NCBI GenBank assembly: GCA_023398575.1
Contig: JAEWSC010000092.1
Coordinates: 1 to 64,000, forward strand
DNA: 64,000 nt
Direction of reading: 5' to 3'
DNA from: Bacillota bacterium
GTDB lineage: Bacteria; Bacillota; Clostridia; Christensenellales; Aristaeellaceae
Of this stretch, positions 27,398 through 36,606 are shown in pieces. Numbering within the stretch: the first letter of the stretch is position 1; each line of letters opens with the position of its first letter. The position numbers and the translations under genes are program-made. The notes beneath the pieces were generated by a model. The model saw only the letters and a list, made by a program, of their open reading frames with translations, was not told where the DNA came from and did no database searches.

Positions 27398-30379
27398 TTA
27401 CTTTTCGGGTGTAATCCGAACCTTGAAAATGAACGTCTTCTCATCAAAAGCGTACTTTTCCAGCAGCTTTGGTCCGCAGCTGTTGGAGCCGATGCCATTG
27501 AGCTTATAGTCGATGCACAGCACCGGGCCATCGGCCTTTTCAAGCTCATAGTTGTGGGCTTTTTGCGTCAGCTCCTCCTGGGTGTAGGGCGAAAGCTGGA
27601 AGGAGAAATCATTTTCACTTTCCACCTTCAAGCCGAAACCATCATAAGACTTCACCTGCGCAAAGGCACAGCCGAAATGGCTGCCGTTCTCCTGGGGCCG
27701 AATATAGTCCTCGTGGTTCTTTTCCGGGGTGGTGGAGAACACGCATAGGAAGGAGGCGCGGTGCTTATCCACATAGCTTTCATAGGGACCGTAGCCCAAG
27801 TAGCGGGCGTTTTCCACCTCTTTGGGCAGCATAAACCGCAGGCCGAACCGGGGCAGAGAAGGCATGGCCTCATCCTTTTGGCAGGCAAAGCTTGCGTCGA
27901 TCACGCCATCCCGGCCGATGACATACGTTGCTTCCACCTGCACAATGGGCTGCAGGTAAATGGGGGCCAGGGATTGCCGGCAGGTGATGACAGCCAGGCC
28001 GTCCTTCACTTCAGCTTTAGCTTCATACGCCCTTTGAATGGCCCGGTCATACCCCGCCTTGATCCACTCGTTTTTCAGGTTGCGGTCGTTATCGGTGGGG
28101 GCGCGCCAGATGTTTAAGGTAAGGGGGGCGGTTACAAGGCTGCGGTTGCCGGTAACAAGCTGGTCAAAAGCGCCCAGCCGCACATCAAACCGGTAGCGGA
28201 AGTCCGGGCCGGTGACGGTGATGTACCTGTGATCCTGCGCAACCTGCACGCCGCCCGAAGCCTGGGCTGCAAAGGTGCGGTCGCGGCGTTTGAGGGTAAA
28301 CTGGTCACGGCCCAGCAGCGTACCGGCGGGCACCAGGGGATGGCTGCCGTTGGCCTTGTACACGATATTCAGGAAGCAATCGCCGGTATCGGGGGTTTTA
28401 AAGGGAAGGGTGAATGTCGTTTCGCCCCTTGCTGGAATGTGAAAGCCCGCGATTTCGCCTGTCTCCACCGCATCACCATCCTTGGTAACGGTGTACACGG
28501 CGGTCAGCACATCGCTGGTATTTGCAAAGTCCAGGGTGCTCCTAAAGGTGATTTCGCCTTTAGACAAGTCTTTGGCGGTGGCGCGTACAGGCCGGATCAC
28601 GTTTTGATATTCCTTCAGGCCGGTATGGGGCGTACGGTCGGGGTAGACCAGGCCGTCCATGCAGAAGTTGCTGTCATGAGGGAACTCGCCGAAATCGCCG
28701 CCGTAATAGTACTTTTTCTTGCCTTCATTGGTGGTGCCCATGTATACGGCATGGTCGCACCATTCCCAGACAAAGCCGCCGCACAGGCCCGGGTGCTTTT
28801 CCATGATCTCATAATAGTCTTCCGCGTCTCCTGGCCCATTGCCCATGGCGTGAATGTACTCGCACAGAATATAGGGCTTTTTGACCTGGCCATCGCTGTA
28901 ATAGCTGTCGATGTCCGCAAGGGAGGGGTACATGCGGCTGTACACATCCAACGCGTCCTGGCCGGCAGGGTCGCCCTTGGGCTGATTAAAGGCATTTTCG
29001 TAGTGGGTCAGCCGGGTGGGATCGTACTGCTTGATCCATTTGGCGGCCTCGTCGTAGTTGACGCCATACCCGGCTTCGTTGCCCAGGGACCAGAAGACCA
29101 CCGCGGGGTTGTTTTTATCCCTATACACATTGCGCTGTACGCGGTCTAAAATGGCTTCACGAAAGCGGGGGTCACGGGCCAGCTCGCCGTAATTGTAGTT
29201 GAAATCTCCGCCGATCTTCTCCACGCTGCCATGGCTTTCAATGTCGGATTCGGCGATCATGTAAAAGCCGTATTGGCTGCAAAGCTGCGGGAACCAGGGG
29301 GCGTTGGGATAGTGGCTGGTGCGGATAGCATTGATGTTATGCCTCTTCATCAGCGTCAGATCCTTTATCGCCTGCTCTTTTGAAATGGTGTAACCGGTGA
29401 CAGGGTCGCTGTCATGGCGGTTGACACCCTTAAAGCGCACCCTTTTGCCGTTGATTAGCACAATGCCGTCTTTGACTTCGATTTTGCGAACTCCAACGGC
29501 ATAGGCAATGGTTTCTCCGCCTCCTGAAATCAGCAGGGTATACAGAGAAGGGGTTTCCGCTGTCCACAGGCTGGCTTTCTCCAAATGGAAATGGGCGCTT
29601 GAGGCAGCTTGGACTTTTGCCAGCTCGCTGCCGTTGGTATCAAGCAAAGTAAACGTCAAAGGGAATGCTTCGCCAACGTAATCCAGCTTTACATCAATGT
29701 CCGCGCCTTTAAAGTTTACGTCCGGCAGGGCGGTAATGGTGATGTCCCACACGTGGTTTTTGGGCCGCACAAGCAGATACACATCCCGGAAGATGCCCGA
29801 CATGCGCAGCTTGTCCTGGTCTTCCAGGTAGCTGCCGTCGCACCACTTTAGCACCGCCACGGTCAGGGTATTTTCCCCTTCGTGAACGAAATTGGAGATT
29901 TCAAATTCGCTGGTGGAGTGGGAAACCTGGCTGTAGCCCACAAACTGCCCATTGACCCATACATACAGGCAGGAATCGACGCCCTCAAAGTTCAAATACA
30001 CGCGTTCGGCTGCCGAAGCCAAGGTAAAGTGCCTGCGGTACACGCCGCAGGGATTTGCCCTGGGGACATAGGGCGGATCATAGGGGAAGGGGTAGCGCAC
30101 ATTGGTGTATTGGTGCCTGTCGTACCCATGGTTCTGCCATACGGAGGGCACGGGAATGGTCTTTTTGCCAAGGGGGAAGGTGGGGCTGCCAACCTCCTCC
30201 GGCACATCCTCCACACTTTCATAATAGGCAAAGGTCCATTCGCCGTTTAGCATCATGCGCCCAGTGGGTTCGCCGCCATATAGGGCGGCCTTTTCATCGG
30301 CAAAGGGAAGGTAATAAGCCCTGGGCGCCGCCGTATTGACATGCAGCGTCGTGGGGTCTTCATAATATCGCGTAAGCAT
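27398..30379 (-). CDS. lacZ: Beta-galactosidase, glycoside hydrolase family 2
   Basis: 993 residues, LacZ length. Order: sugar-binding domain (LNGEWTFAYYESVEDVPEE, VPSVWQNHGYDRHQY), immunoglobulin-like domain, TIM barrel, and C-terminal beta-galactosidase small chain. The acid/base Glu lies in WSLGNEAGYG (about residue 433) and the nucleophile Glu in ILCEYIHAMGNGPG (about residue 506). No signal peptide, so cytoplasmic. Start ATG 30379 (MLTRYYEDPTTLHVN) has AAAGG upstream; the longer frame to 30529 runs through the divergent promoter region. Divergent from an AraC regulator, its likely activator. Confidence 0.93.
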   Translation of the reverse strand: MLTRYYEDPTTLHVNTAAPRAYYLPFADEKAALYGGEPTGRMMLNGEWTFAYYESVEDVPEEVGSPTFPLGKKTIPVPSVWQNHGYDRHQYTNVRYPFPYDPPYVPRANPCGVYRRHFTLASAAERVYLNFEGVDSCLYVWVNGQFVGYSQVSHSTSEFEISNFVHEGENTLTVAVLKWCDGSYLEDQDKLRMSGIFRDVYLLVRPKNHVWDITITALPDVNFKGADIDVKLDYVGEAFPLTFTLLDTNGSELAKVQAASSAHFHLEKASLWTAETPSLYTLLISGGGETIAYAVGVRKIEVKDGIVLINGKRVRFKGVNRHDSDPVTGYTISKEQAIKDLTLMKRHNINAIRTSHYPNAPWFPQLCSQYGFYMIAESDIESHGSVEKIGGDFNYNYGELARDPRFREAILDRVQRNVYRDKNNPAVVFWSLGNEAGYGVNYDEAAKWIKQYDPTRLTHYENAFNQPKGDPAGQDALDVYSRMYPSLADIDSYYSDGQVKKPYILCEYIHAMGNGPGDAEDYYEIMEKHPGLCGGFVWEWCDHAVYMGTTNEGKKKYYYGGDFGEFPHDSNFCMDGLVYPDRTPHTGLKEYQNVIRPVRATAKDLSKGEITFRSTLDFANTSDVLTAVYTVTKDGDAVETGEIAGFHIPARGETTFTLPFKTPDTGDCFLNIVYKANGSHPLVPAGTLLGRDQFTLKRRDRTFAAQASGGVQVAQDHRYITVTGPDFRYRFDVRLGAFDQLVTGNRSLVTAPLTLNIWRAPTDNDRNLKNEWIKAGYDRAIQRAYEAKAEVKDGLAVITCRQSLAPIYLQPIVQVEATYVIGRDGVIDASFACQKDEAMPSLPRFGLRFMLPKEVENARYLGYGPYESYVDKHRASFLCVFSTTPEKNHEDYIRPQENGSHFGCAFAQVKSYDGFGLKVESENDFSFQLSPYTQEELTQKAHNYELEKADGPVLCIDYKLNGIGSNSCGPKLLEKYAFDEKTFIFKVRITPEK

Positions 30380-30447
30380 CGTGTACATCCTTTCTGACTG
30401 GTCTAATTCTTCCATTCCTATTGTAGTCAAAGCGCGGCTTTCGTCCA

Positions 30448-30476
30448 TTGACAAAAAGGGCAAAAACATGCACAAT
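30448..30476 (+). promoter_or_regulatory. Possible promoter of the AraC-type gene
   Basis: TTGACA (30448-30453), 17 bases, CACAAT (30471-30476, 4 of 6). If correct, the AraC gene must start downstream of 30480, which supports ATG 30522. Confidence 0.4.
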
Positions 30477-30521
30477 ATGCGCATCAACAGGAACCCCGAA
30501 AGCAGAAAGGGGATGCTTGCT

Positions 30522-31370
30522 ATGCGCATGGATGCAGGGTATTTCCGTGGTCAGGATATTGATAAAGCCAGCGCGGAATCTGACATATTTGTTTCCAGCA
30601 GCGGCCATTATCAATTGGTGCGGCAGGAGATGTTTGAAACCATCCGCCGGGAGGGCAGGCTGGACTTTCAGCTTTTGTACGTGGCTGCCGGGAAAGCCCA
30701 CTTTTATCTGAAGGAGGGGGAGCTGACACTCAAAGAGGGCGAGGCGTTTATCTACCCTCCCGGCCTGCCCCAGCGATATGGGTATTTTTTGCGGGAGAAG
30801 CCGGATATATACTGGATGCACTTTACCGGCGGGCAGGCCCAGGCGCTGCTTCATAAAACCGGCCTGCCGGAACGGCAGGCGTTTTGCCCCGGTTTTCACA
30901 GCAGCGTCACCCTGCTTTTTGATCGAATTATTCGTGAGCTGCAGCAAGGCGGCCTGTACAGCCAGGAGCTTGCCTCCGCTTATGCCCAGGCGCTGTTTTA
31001 TCTCCTGTCCAGGGGCGTCAGCGAAAAAGCCTCGCTAAAGGATGCTGCCGGGCCGGAGATTATCAAAGCGGTGGAGTGGATGCACAAGCATCCGGAGGAG
31101 TCATCGCCCATGAGCGAATACGCCAGGCGCGCCAACATGAGCCTTTCCACCTTTATCAGAAGGTTCAGGGCCCATACGGGTGTGCCGCCCCAACGGTATA
31201 TTACCCGGCTGCGCATGACAAACGCCAGGGAGCTGATGGATTCCACCACCCTGCCCATCACCGACATCGCACGCCTGGTGGGGTATGATAACCCGCTGTA
31301 TTTCAGCAGGATGTTTAAGAAGGAAACGGGCATGTCGCCCAGGGGGTATCGGCAGGGGGAGAAGGGGTAA
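30522..31370 (+). CDS. AraC-family regulator next to beta-galactosidase
   Basis: 282 residues: an N-terminal cupin-like sensing domain (FQLLYVAAGKAHFYLKEG, GEAFIYPPGLPQRYGYFL) and a C-terminal double HTH (NMSLSTFIRRFRAHTGVPPQ, DIARLVGYDNPLYFSRMFKK). Start uncertain: ATG 30522 has AAAGGGG at good spacing; ATG 30468 and 30513 are alternatives. Divergent orientation to lacZ suggests sugar-responsive control of that gene. Confidence 0.87.
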   Translation: MRMDAGYFRGQDIDKASAESDIFVSSSGHYQLVRQEMFETIRREGRLDFQLLYVAAGKAHFYLKEGELTLKEGEAFIYPPGLPQRYGYFLREKPDIYWMHFTGGQAQALLHKTGLPERQAFCPGFHSSVTLLFDRIIRELQQGGLYSQELASAYAQALFYLLSRGVSEKASLKDAAGPEIIKAVEWMHKHPEESSPMSEYARRANMSLSTFIRRFRAHTGVPPQRYITRLRMTNARELMDSTTLPITDIARLVGYDNPLYFSRMFKKETGMSPRGYRQGEKG

Positions 31371-31444
31371 CGCAAAGCGCGAACTGAATAGCATAAGACT
31401 GGATTGCAAATTGGATGCAAGCTTTACGAAGGAGATGAGTATTT

Positions 31445-33466
31445 GTGGAGAATAAGGCATCTTTAAACGAAAAGGTACTTTCACCCGAGGATATCTTTGC
31501 TATTGTAAAGGATTATATTGAGGAGGGTATTTATCAATATGCATTGCTTCTGGATGGAGAGTGGGGGTGTGGCAAATCACACTTTGTTAAGACATTACTT
31601 GCGGATCAAATAAAGAAATGTGGTCGCGAGTTTATTTATCTTTCTTTATATGGAATATCATCGCTTGATAGTTTGCGTACGGTTGTTGTAAACTCTTATT
31701 ATGCAGCCACCAAGCCGAATTTGAATAAGGCAGCGAAAGTAATTTCTGCTCTATCGCCAGCGCTGAGTATTCTTCCGTTTGGATTAGGTGAGGCGGCAAT
31801 CGGAATAAAAGAAAATGTGAAGGAGCAATTGGGTGAACATTTCATTGATCTTGAGAAATGCTTTTTTGTATTTGATGATTTGGAACGTTGCTCCATTCCA
31901 ATAAATGATGTATTGGGCTATATAAATAATTTAATTGAACATAACAATTGCAAAGTTCTCATTGTTGCTAATGAGGCTGAATGCGGACATATATTAGTTC
32001 AGTCCAATTCAGAAATGCAGATGATCGCAGCTGCAATGCTCAAAGAACATATAAAGATTGAGGACTCTCCCGGCGATAATGTATGGGCTAATCATCAGGC
32101 TAAGCGTGGACTTGAGCTTGGCGATATTCGCGAGTTGGCTGACGACTTATTTGGGCAAAATGAGCTATATAAAGCAACCAAAGAAAAATTGATTGGGAAG
32201 ACAATCATATATGCTCCCCACTTAGAAACCATTATACCGGAAATAGTGAACAAAGTGTTTGTAGGAAGAATCGAAGACATACAAGAAATGAAAGCCCAAA
32301 TCATTAGTACATGCATGGGAGCAATGCGTTCTGAGGGTGTTATGAACCTGCGAATTCTTCAATATTCACTATCCTATCTTAAGAAGATATGTCACATTGT
32401 CTTCGCTATCAATAGTGATATGGATATATGTGAATCAACTCTATGTGATGTCTTAAACTCAATACTTAGGGTTGCAATTCGGTCCCGTGTTGCTAAAGGA
32501 AACTGCCAATGGTGTCTTAATTGGACTGCACAAGAAGCTTTTGACAATGTAAATTGTCTTGCAAAAGATGACGAGCTCAACGCTATAGATTCTGATAATA
32601 GCTTTAGAAAATGGTACAAAACACATTTTTTTTCATTTAGGTTTGTACATAATTATGTTCAGTCGGGAATAGTGAACTATGATGAAATAAATAATGATCT
32701 ATCTGAATACATAAATAGAAAAGTTGAAGAAAAAAGCATGGCTAATGATCCTTATATAATAGCCTATCACGGGTGGTGGAACCTGACTGAACAAGAACTT
32801 AATTCTTGCATTGAAAAAATAGAGAAAAAGTTTCAAGACGGTTTTTATTCTGCACACATGTGTATAAGAATATTGCATCTGCTCTTGCTATACTCGCAAG
32901 AATTGGATTGCATGGTGGGAAATCCAGATGAACTATTTGGATATTTAAAAGATGCAGTTTTAAGAAATTCAATTCCAATGGACTTAGATTATGATAATTT
33001 CCATACGGAATTGGATTTGGGAGGATTATCAGATTCATATATGAGTCGCTTCAATAACTACATTTCTGAATTGCGTGGTGTTGAACAAGCAAAAAGAAAA
33101 GATACATTGAAAAGCGACTTAAACCACTTAGGCAGTGCAGATTGGAGCAATAAGTTATCCGCAACTGTCTCCAAGAATAAGCAGGAATTTAAAACTCGTA
33201 AGTCTTTTCTAGCTTTATTTTACATGGAAGGTCTATTGGGAGAATTAGAAACTGCAACAGGGGCAGACTATTCTAACTTGCTTAAAATGTTCCGGTCTGT
33301 ATACTCTTTTTCAAACCTTCGAGATTATTTCTCAGCTGACATACCCAATCTTGAGAGCTTAATTGAAGGAATGAGAAAGATGACATCTGGCGATAAAATG
33401 ATACACAGATGCCGCAGATATGTGAGGCAATTTCTAGAAGAGCAATTGGCAAATATCAAGAGTTAA
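31445..33466 (+). CDS. KAP-type P-loop NTPase, possible defence protein
   Basis: 673 residues, GTG start at 31445 with AAGGAGATGAG before it. Walker A GEWGCGKS (38-45) and a Walker B with paired Asp, FFVFDDLERC (140-149), as in KAP NTPases, the family that includes PifA, the F-plasmid protein excluding T7. Between them a hydrophobic stretch (about 100-120) sits where KAP proteins often carry a membrane insert. The long C-terminal half (about 300-673) is helical and unrecognised. Base composition is clearly AT-richer than both neighbours and codon use differs, suggesting acquisition by transfer. Transcribed alone. A defence role is an inference from family and context only. Confidence 0.75.
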   Translation: MENKASLNEKVLSPEDIFAIVKDYIEEGIYQYALLLDGEWGCGKSHFVKTLLADQIKKCGREFIYLSLYGISSLDSLRTVVVNSYYAATKPNLNKAAKVISALSPALSILPFGLGEAAIGIKENVKEQLGEHFIDLEKCFFVFDDLERCSIPINDVLGYINNLIEHNNCKVLIVANEAECGHILVQSNSEMQMIAAAMLKEHIKIEDSPGDNVWANHQAKRGLELGDIRELADDLFGQNELYKATKEKLIGKTIIYAPHLETIIPEIVNKVFVGRIEDIQEMKAQIISTCMGAMRSEGVMNLRILQYSLSYLKKICHIVFAINSDMDICESTLCDVLNSILRVAIRSRVAKGNCQWCLNWTAQEAFDNVNCLAKDDELNAIDSDNSFRKWYKTHFFSFRFVHNYVQSGIVNYDEINNDLSEYINRKVEEKSMANDPYIIAYHGWWNLTEQELNSCIEKIEKKFQDGFYSAHMCIRILHLLLLYSQELDCMVGNPDELFGYLKDAVLRNSIPMDLDYDNFHTELDLGGLSDSYMSRFNNYISELRGVEQAKRKDTLKSDLNHLGSADWSNKLSATVSKNKQEFKTRKSFLALFYMEGLLGELETATGADYSNLLKMFRSVYSFSNLRDYFSADIPNLESLIEGMRKMTSGDKMIHRCRRYVRQFLEEQLANIKS

Positions 33467-33506
33467 CAGGTGATGTAAAGCAAATATGCCAACTGCATAG
33501 CAAAGA

Positions 33507-33540
33507 CCCTCCCGAAGCAATCATACCTGCATCGGGAGGG
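33507..33540. terminator. Bidirectional terminator between KAP NTPase and adhE
   Basis: 9-bp stem CCCTCCCGA/TCGGGAGGG (33507-33515, 33532-33540) between convergent genes. T content after the stem is modest on both strands (CCTTTG and TCTTTG). Confidence 0.6.
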
Positions 33541-33558
33541 CCTTTGCTATTTATCTCT

Positions 33559-36240
33559 TTACGCCAGCGCAGCTTCCTTTTCCTTTACCGTCTTGGCAGC
33601 CTTTTCCCCAGCCGCTTTTCCGCCCGCCAGCTTCTTGCCCGGCGCTTCGCCATAGTAGGCTTCCAGCAGAATGCCTTCCAGGTCCTTGATGCGGGGGTAC
33701 ACCGGGTTGGCGGTGGTGCACTGGTCTTCAAAGGCCCGTATAGCCAGGGCTGGAGCCTGTGCAAGAAAGGCTTTCTCGTCGATGCCCAGGTCTTTTAAGG
33801 TGGTGGGGATGTTCAGCTTTTTCGTCAGTTCCCGCACGGCGGCAATTAGGTTTTTCACCTGCTCGTCCACCGTGTTTCCGCCAAGGCCCAGGTACCTGGC
33901 GACCTTGGCATAGCGCTGGTCGGCGGTGTAGGTGCCGTACTTGGGGAAGGTGGCGAACTTATCGGGCTTTTTCGCGTTATAGGCTATCACATAGGGCAGC
34001 AGCACGGCGTTGGCCCGGCCATGGCTGACGTGGAACTCGCCGCCCAGCTTGTGGGCCAGGGAGTGGTTGATGCCCAGGAACGCGTTGGTAAAGGCCATGC
34101 CGGCGATGCAGGAGGCGTTGAGCATCTTTTCCCCGGCCAAGTCATCGCCCTGGTTCAGATAGCTGCGTTCCAGATATTCAAACACCATTTCAATGGACTT
34201 TAAGGCCAGCCCATCGGTGTAGTCGGAGGCCAGCACAGACACAAAAGCTTCCATGGCGTGGGTTAATACGTCCATGCCCGTATCCGCCACAATGGTTTTG
34301 GGCAGCGAGCGCACAAACTGCGGGTCAATAATCGCCACGTCCGGCGTGAGCTCATAATCCGCCAAAGGGTATTTCACATTGCCGTTCCGCTTGTCGGTAA
34401 TCACCGAAAAGCTGGTCACCTCCGAGCCTGTGCCGCTGGTGGTGGGTATGCAAACCATCTGCGCCTTTTTGCCCAGGTTGGGGAAATGGAAGGCGCGTTT
34501 GCGGATATCCAGGAACCGCAGCCGAAGCCCATCGAAGGAGGTATCGGGATATTCATAGAAAAGCCACATGCCTTTGGCCGCGTCCATGGCCGAGCCGCCG
34601 CCCAGGGCGATGATAACGTCGGGCTGGAAGGCCTTCATGGCCGCAACGCCGCGCTCAATGGTTTCCACCGAGGGGTCAGGCTCCACCTGGTCAAAGATTT
34701 CGCTGTGGCAGTAGGTGCCGCGCTTGCGCAGGTAATGGAGCACCTTGTTCACGTAGCCCAATTTCACCATCATGGGGTCGGTGACGATAAAGGCACGGCT
34801 GATGTTTGGCATGTGAGCCAAGTACTGCACGGAGTTTTCTTCAAAGTAGATCTTCGGGGGGATTTTAAACCACTGCATGTTGGTGCGGCGGTGGGCCACC
34901 CGCTTTTTGTTGATCAGGTTGACGGTGGATACGTTGGCGGTGGTGGAGTTGTGGCCGAAGGAGCCGCAGCCCAGCGTCAGCGAGGGGGTGTTGGTGTTGT
35001 AAATGTCACCGATGGCACCCTGGGAGGAGGGAGCGTTGGCAATCACGCGGCCGGCCTTCATGGCCTGGCCATAGGCCTTGCAAAGCTCCTCGTCATTGGA
35101 GTGGATGACCGCGGAGTGGCCCAGGCCGCCCAGCTCCAGCATGGCCTGTGCAAATTGAAAGCCCTCTTTTTCATCCCCTGCTACAAAGTAGGCGAGCACG
35201 GGGGAAAGCTTCTCCAGCGAGAGGGGATAATCCCGGCTGGGCTGGGGGAGCTTGGCGATGAGTATCTTGGTGTTTTCGGGCAGAATCAGGCCCACTTGGG
35301 CGGCAATCCACGCGGCGGTTTTGCCCACCACCTGGGGGTTTACGCCGCCGCGGCCGGCGGGCATCATATACTCGGTGAGCTTTGCGATTTCATCCGGCTT
35401 TAGGAAGTAGCAGTTGTTATCCGCCATAAAGGCTTCAAACTTTGCGGAAATGGCTTCATCCACGATTACGCCCTGCTCAGAGGCGCAGATCATGCCGTTG
35501 TCAAAGGTCTTGGAGAGCATCAGGTCGGTGCAGGCCCGCTCCACATCCACATTGCGGTTGATATAGCAGGGCACGTTGCCGGGGCCAACGCCCAAGGCCG
35601 GCTTGCCGGCGCTGTAGGCGGAATGCACCATGGAGGAGCCGCCGGTGGCTAAGATAAGAGATACGCCGTTGTGGTGCATAAGCGCCGTGGTGGCTTCCAC
35701 CGAGGGCTGCTCGATCCACTGCACGCAATGCTCCGGCGCGCCGGCCTTGATGGCGGCATCCCGCACGATGCGGGCGGCTTCGGCAGAGCATTTCTGGGCA
35801 GAGGGGTGGAAGGCGAAGATGATGGGGTTTCTCGCCTTGGCGCAGATCAGCGCCTTGAACAGGGTGGTAGAGGTAGGGTTGGTAACGGGGGTTACACCGG
35901 CCACAACGCCTACCGGCTCTGCCAGCTCAATATAGCCTTCTTGCTCGTTTTCTTCAATCACGCCAACGGTTTTTAAGTTCTTGATGCTGTGCCAGATATA
36001 TTCAGTGGCGAACATGTTTTTAATCACCTTGTCCTCCACGTTGCCGCGGCCTGTTTCTTCCACAGCCATCTGGGCCAGGGTCAAGTGCGCGTCCAAACCG
36101 GCAAGGGTCATGGCGTGAACAATCTTGTCCACCTTTTCCTGATCCAGGGTCATATATTGTTCCAAGGCTTCCTGGGCGTTTTTGACCAGGCCGTCGATCA
36201 TGCTTTCCACAAGCTTCATATCCTGTTCCTTAGCCATCAT
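33559..36240 (-). CDS. adhE: Bifunctional acetaldehyde-CoA / alcohol dehydrogenase
   Basis: 893 residues. N-terminal aldehyde dehydrogenase domain (1 to about 440) with catalytic Cys in NGMICASEQ; C-terminal iron-dependent alcohol dehydrogenase (about 450-870) with GGGSAMDAAKGMW and the metal His residues in HAMEAFVS, NHSLAHKLGG and HGRANAVLLP. Reduces acetyl-CoA to ethanol and regenerates NAD+; forms spirosomes in studied species. An Ala/Lys-rich tail (KKLAGGKAAGEKAAK) follows. ATG 36240 or 36237, both after GGAGG. Regulated by the Rex-like sites upstream. Confidence 0.95.
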   Translation of the reverse strand: MMAKEQDMKLVESMIDGLVKNAQEALEQYMTLDQEKVDKIVHAMTLAGLDAHLTLAQMAVEETGRGNVEDKVIKNMFATEYIWHSIKNLKTVGVIEENEQEGYIELAEPVGVVAGVTPVTNPTSTTLFKALICAKARNPIIFAFHPSAQKCSAEAARIVRDAAIKAGAPEHCVQWIEQPSVEATTALMHHNGVSLILATGGSSMVHSAYSAGKPALGVGPGNVPCYINRNVDVERACTDLMLSKTFDNGMICASEQGVIVDEAISAKFEAFMADNNCYFLKPDEIAKLTEYMMPAGRGGVNPQVVGKTAAWIAAQVGLILPENTKILIAKLPQPSRDYPLSLEKLSPVLAYFVAGDEKEGFQFAQAMLELGGLGHSAVIHSNDEELCKAYGQAMKAGRVIANAPSSQGAIGDIYNTNTPSLTLGCGSFGHNSTTANVSTVNLINKKRVAHRRTNMQWFKIPPKIYFEENSVQYLAHMPNISRAFIVTDPMMVKLGYVNKVLHYLRKRGTYCHSEIFDQVEPDPSVETIERGVAAMKAFQPDVIIALGGGSAMDAAKGMWLFYEYPDTSFDGLRLRFLDIRKRAFHFPNLGKKAQMVCIPTTSGTGSEVTSFSVITDKRNGNVKYPLADYELTPDVAIIDPQFVRSLPKTIVADTGMDVLTHAMEAFVSVLASDYTDGLALKSIEMVFEYLERSYLNQGDDLAGEKMLNASCIAGMAFTNAFLGINHSLAHKLGGEFHVSHGRANAVLLPYVIAYNAKKPDKFATFPKYGTYTADQRYAKVARYLGLGGNTVDEQVKNLIAAVRELTKKLNIPTTLKDLGIDEKAFLAQAPALAIRAFEDQCTTANPVYPRIKDLEGILLEAYYGEAPGKKLAGGKAAGEKAAKTVKEKEAALA

Positions 36241-36290
36241 TAATGCCTCCGTTTCATGTCGCTGTGCCTCCGAAGCGCTTTTCCTTCGGT

Positions 36291-36308
36291 TCGTTAATAT
36301 TTTAACAG
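36291..36308 (-). promoter_or_regulatory. Rex-like operator 1 over the adhE -10
   Basis: TCGTTAATATTTTAACAG matches the Rex consensus TTGTTAANNNNTTAACAA with two differences, and contains the adhE -10. Its centre is 22 bp, two helical turns, from operator 2. The remainder of the gap up to 36606 holds only the adhE and gltB 5' regions, with no gene. Confidence 0.6.
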
Positions 36309-36327
36309 AATATTGTTAAAATTTCAA
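36299..36327 (-). promoter_or_regulatory. adhE promoter
   Basis: Minus strand TTGAAA (36327-36322), 17-base spacer, TAAAAT (36304-36299), giving a start near 36292, about 52 bases before the adhE ATG. Both hexamers lie inside Rex-like operators. Confidence 0.65.
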
Positions 36328-36330
36328 CAA
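36313..36330 (-). promoter_or_regulatory. Rex-like operator 2 over the adhE -35
   Basis: TTGTTAAAATTTCAACAA differs at one base from the Rex consensus TTGTTAANNNNTTAACAA and covers the -35. Rex is the NADH-sensing repressor that controls fermentation genes in Gram-positive bacteria, and adhE is a classic target. Confidence 0.75.
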
Positions 36331-36606
36331 TCAAATCTGGCGTTCTTTCAACCATTTTTTCCTGCAAGCCCTGGTTTATACAGCAGCTTCTTTTCATAGC
36401 ATAAAAAGGCGCGAAAGAGAAAGGCTTGTCAATTTTATAACAAGAATGGCGGCTTCAGGGGGGAGGATTTTTGTGAATCTTGATTGTACTTTTTTTGAAT
36501 TTTGAAGGATCGAAATATAATAAATGCATTTTTATGCTTACAAACCAGGAATGTTTGTGATAAAATCAATGTCAACCCAAATTTAGTTGCATGAACGGGT
36601 GAGGTT

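Noticed and set aside
36460..36606. Promoter for gltB (TATAAT near 36515)
   Set aside because: The -35 partners have wrong spacing (15 bases) or poor match, so no single promoter could be chosen.
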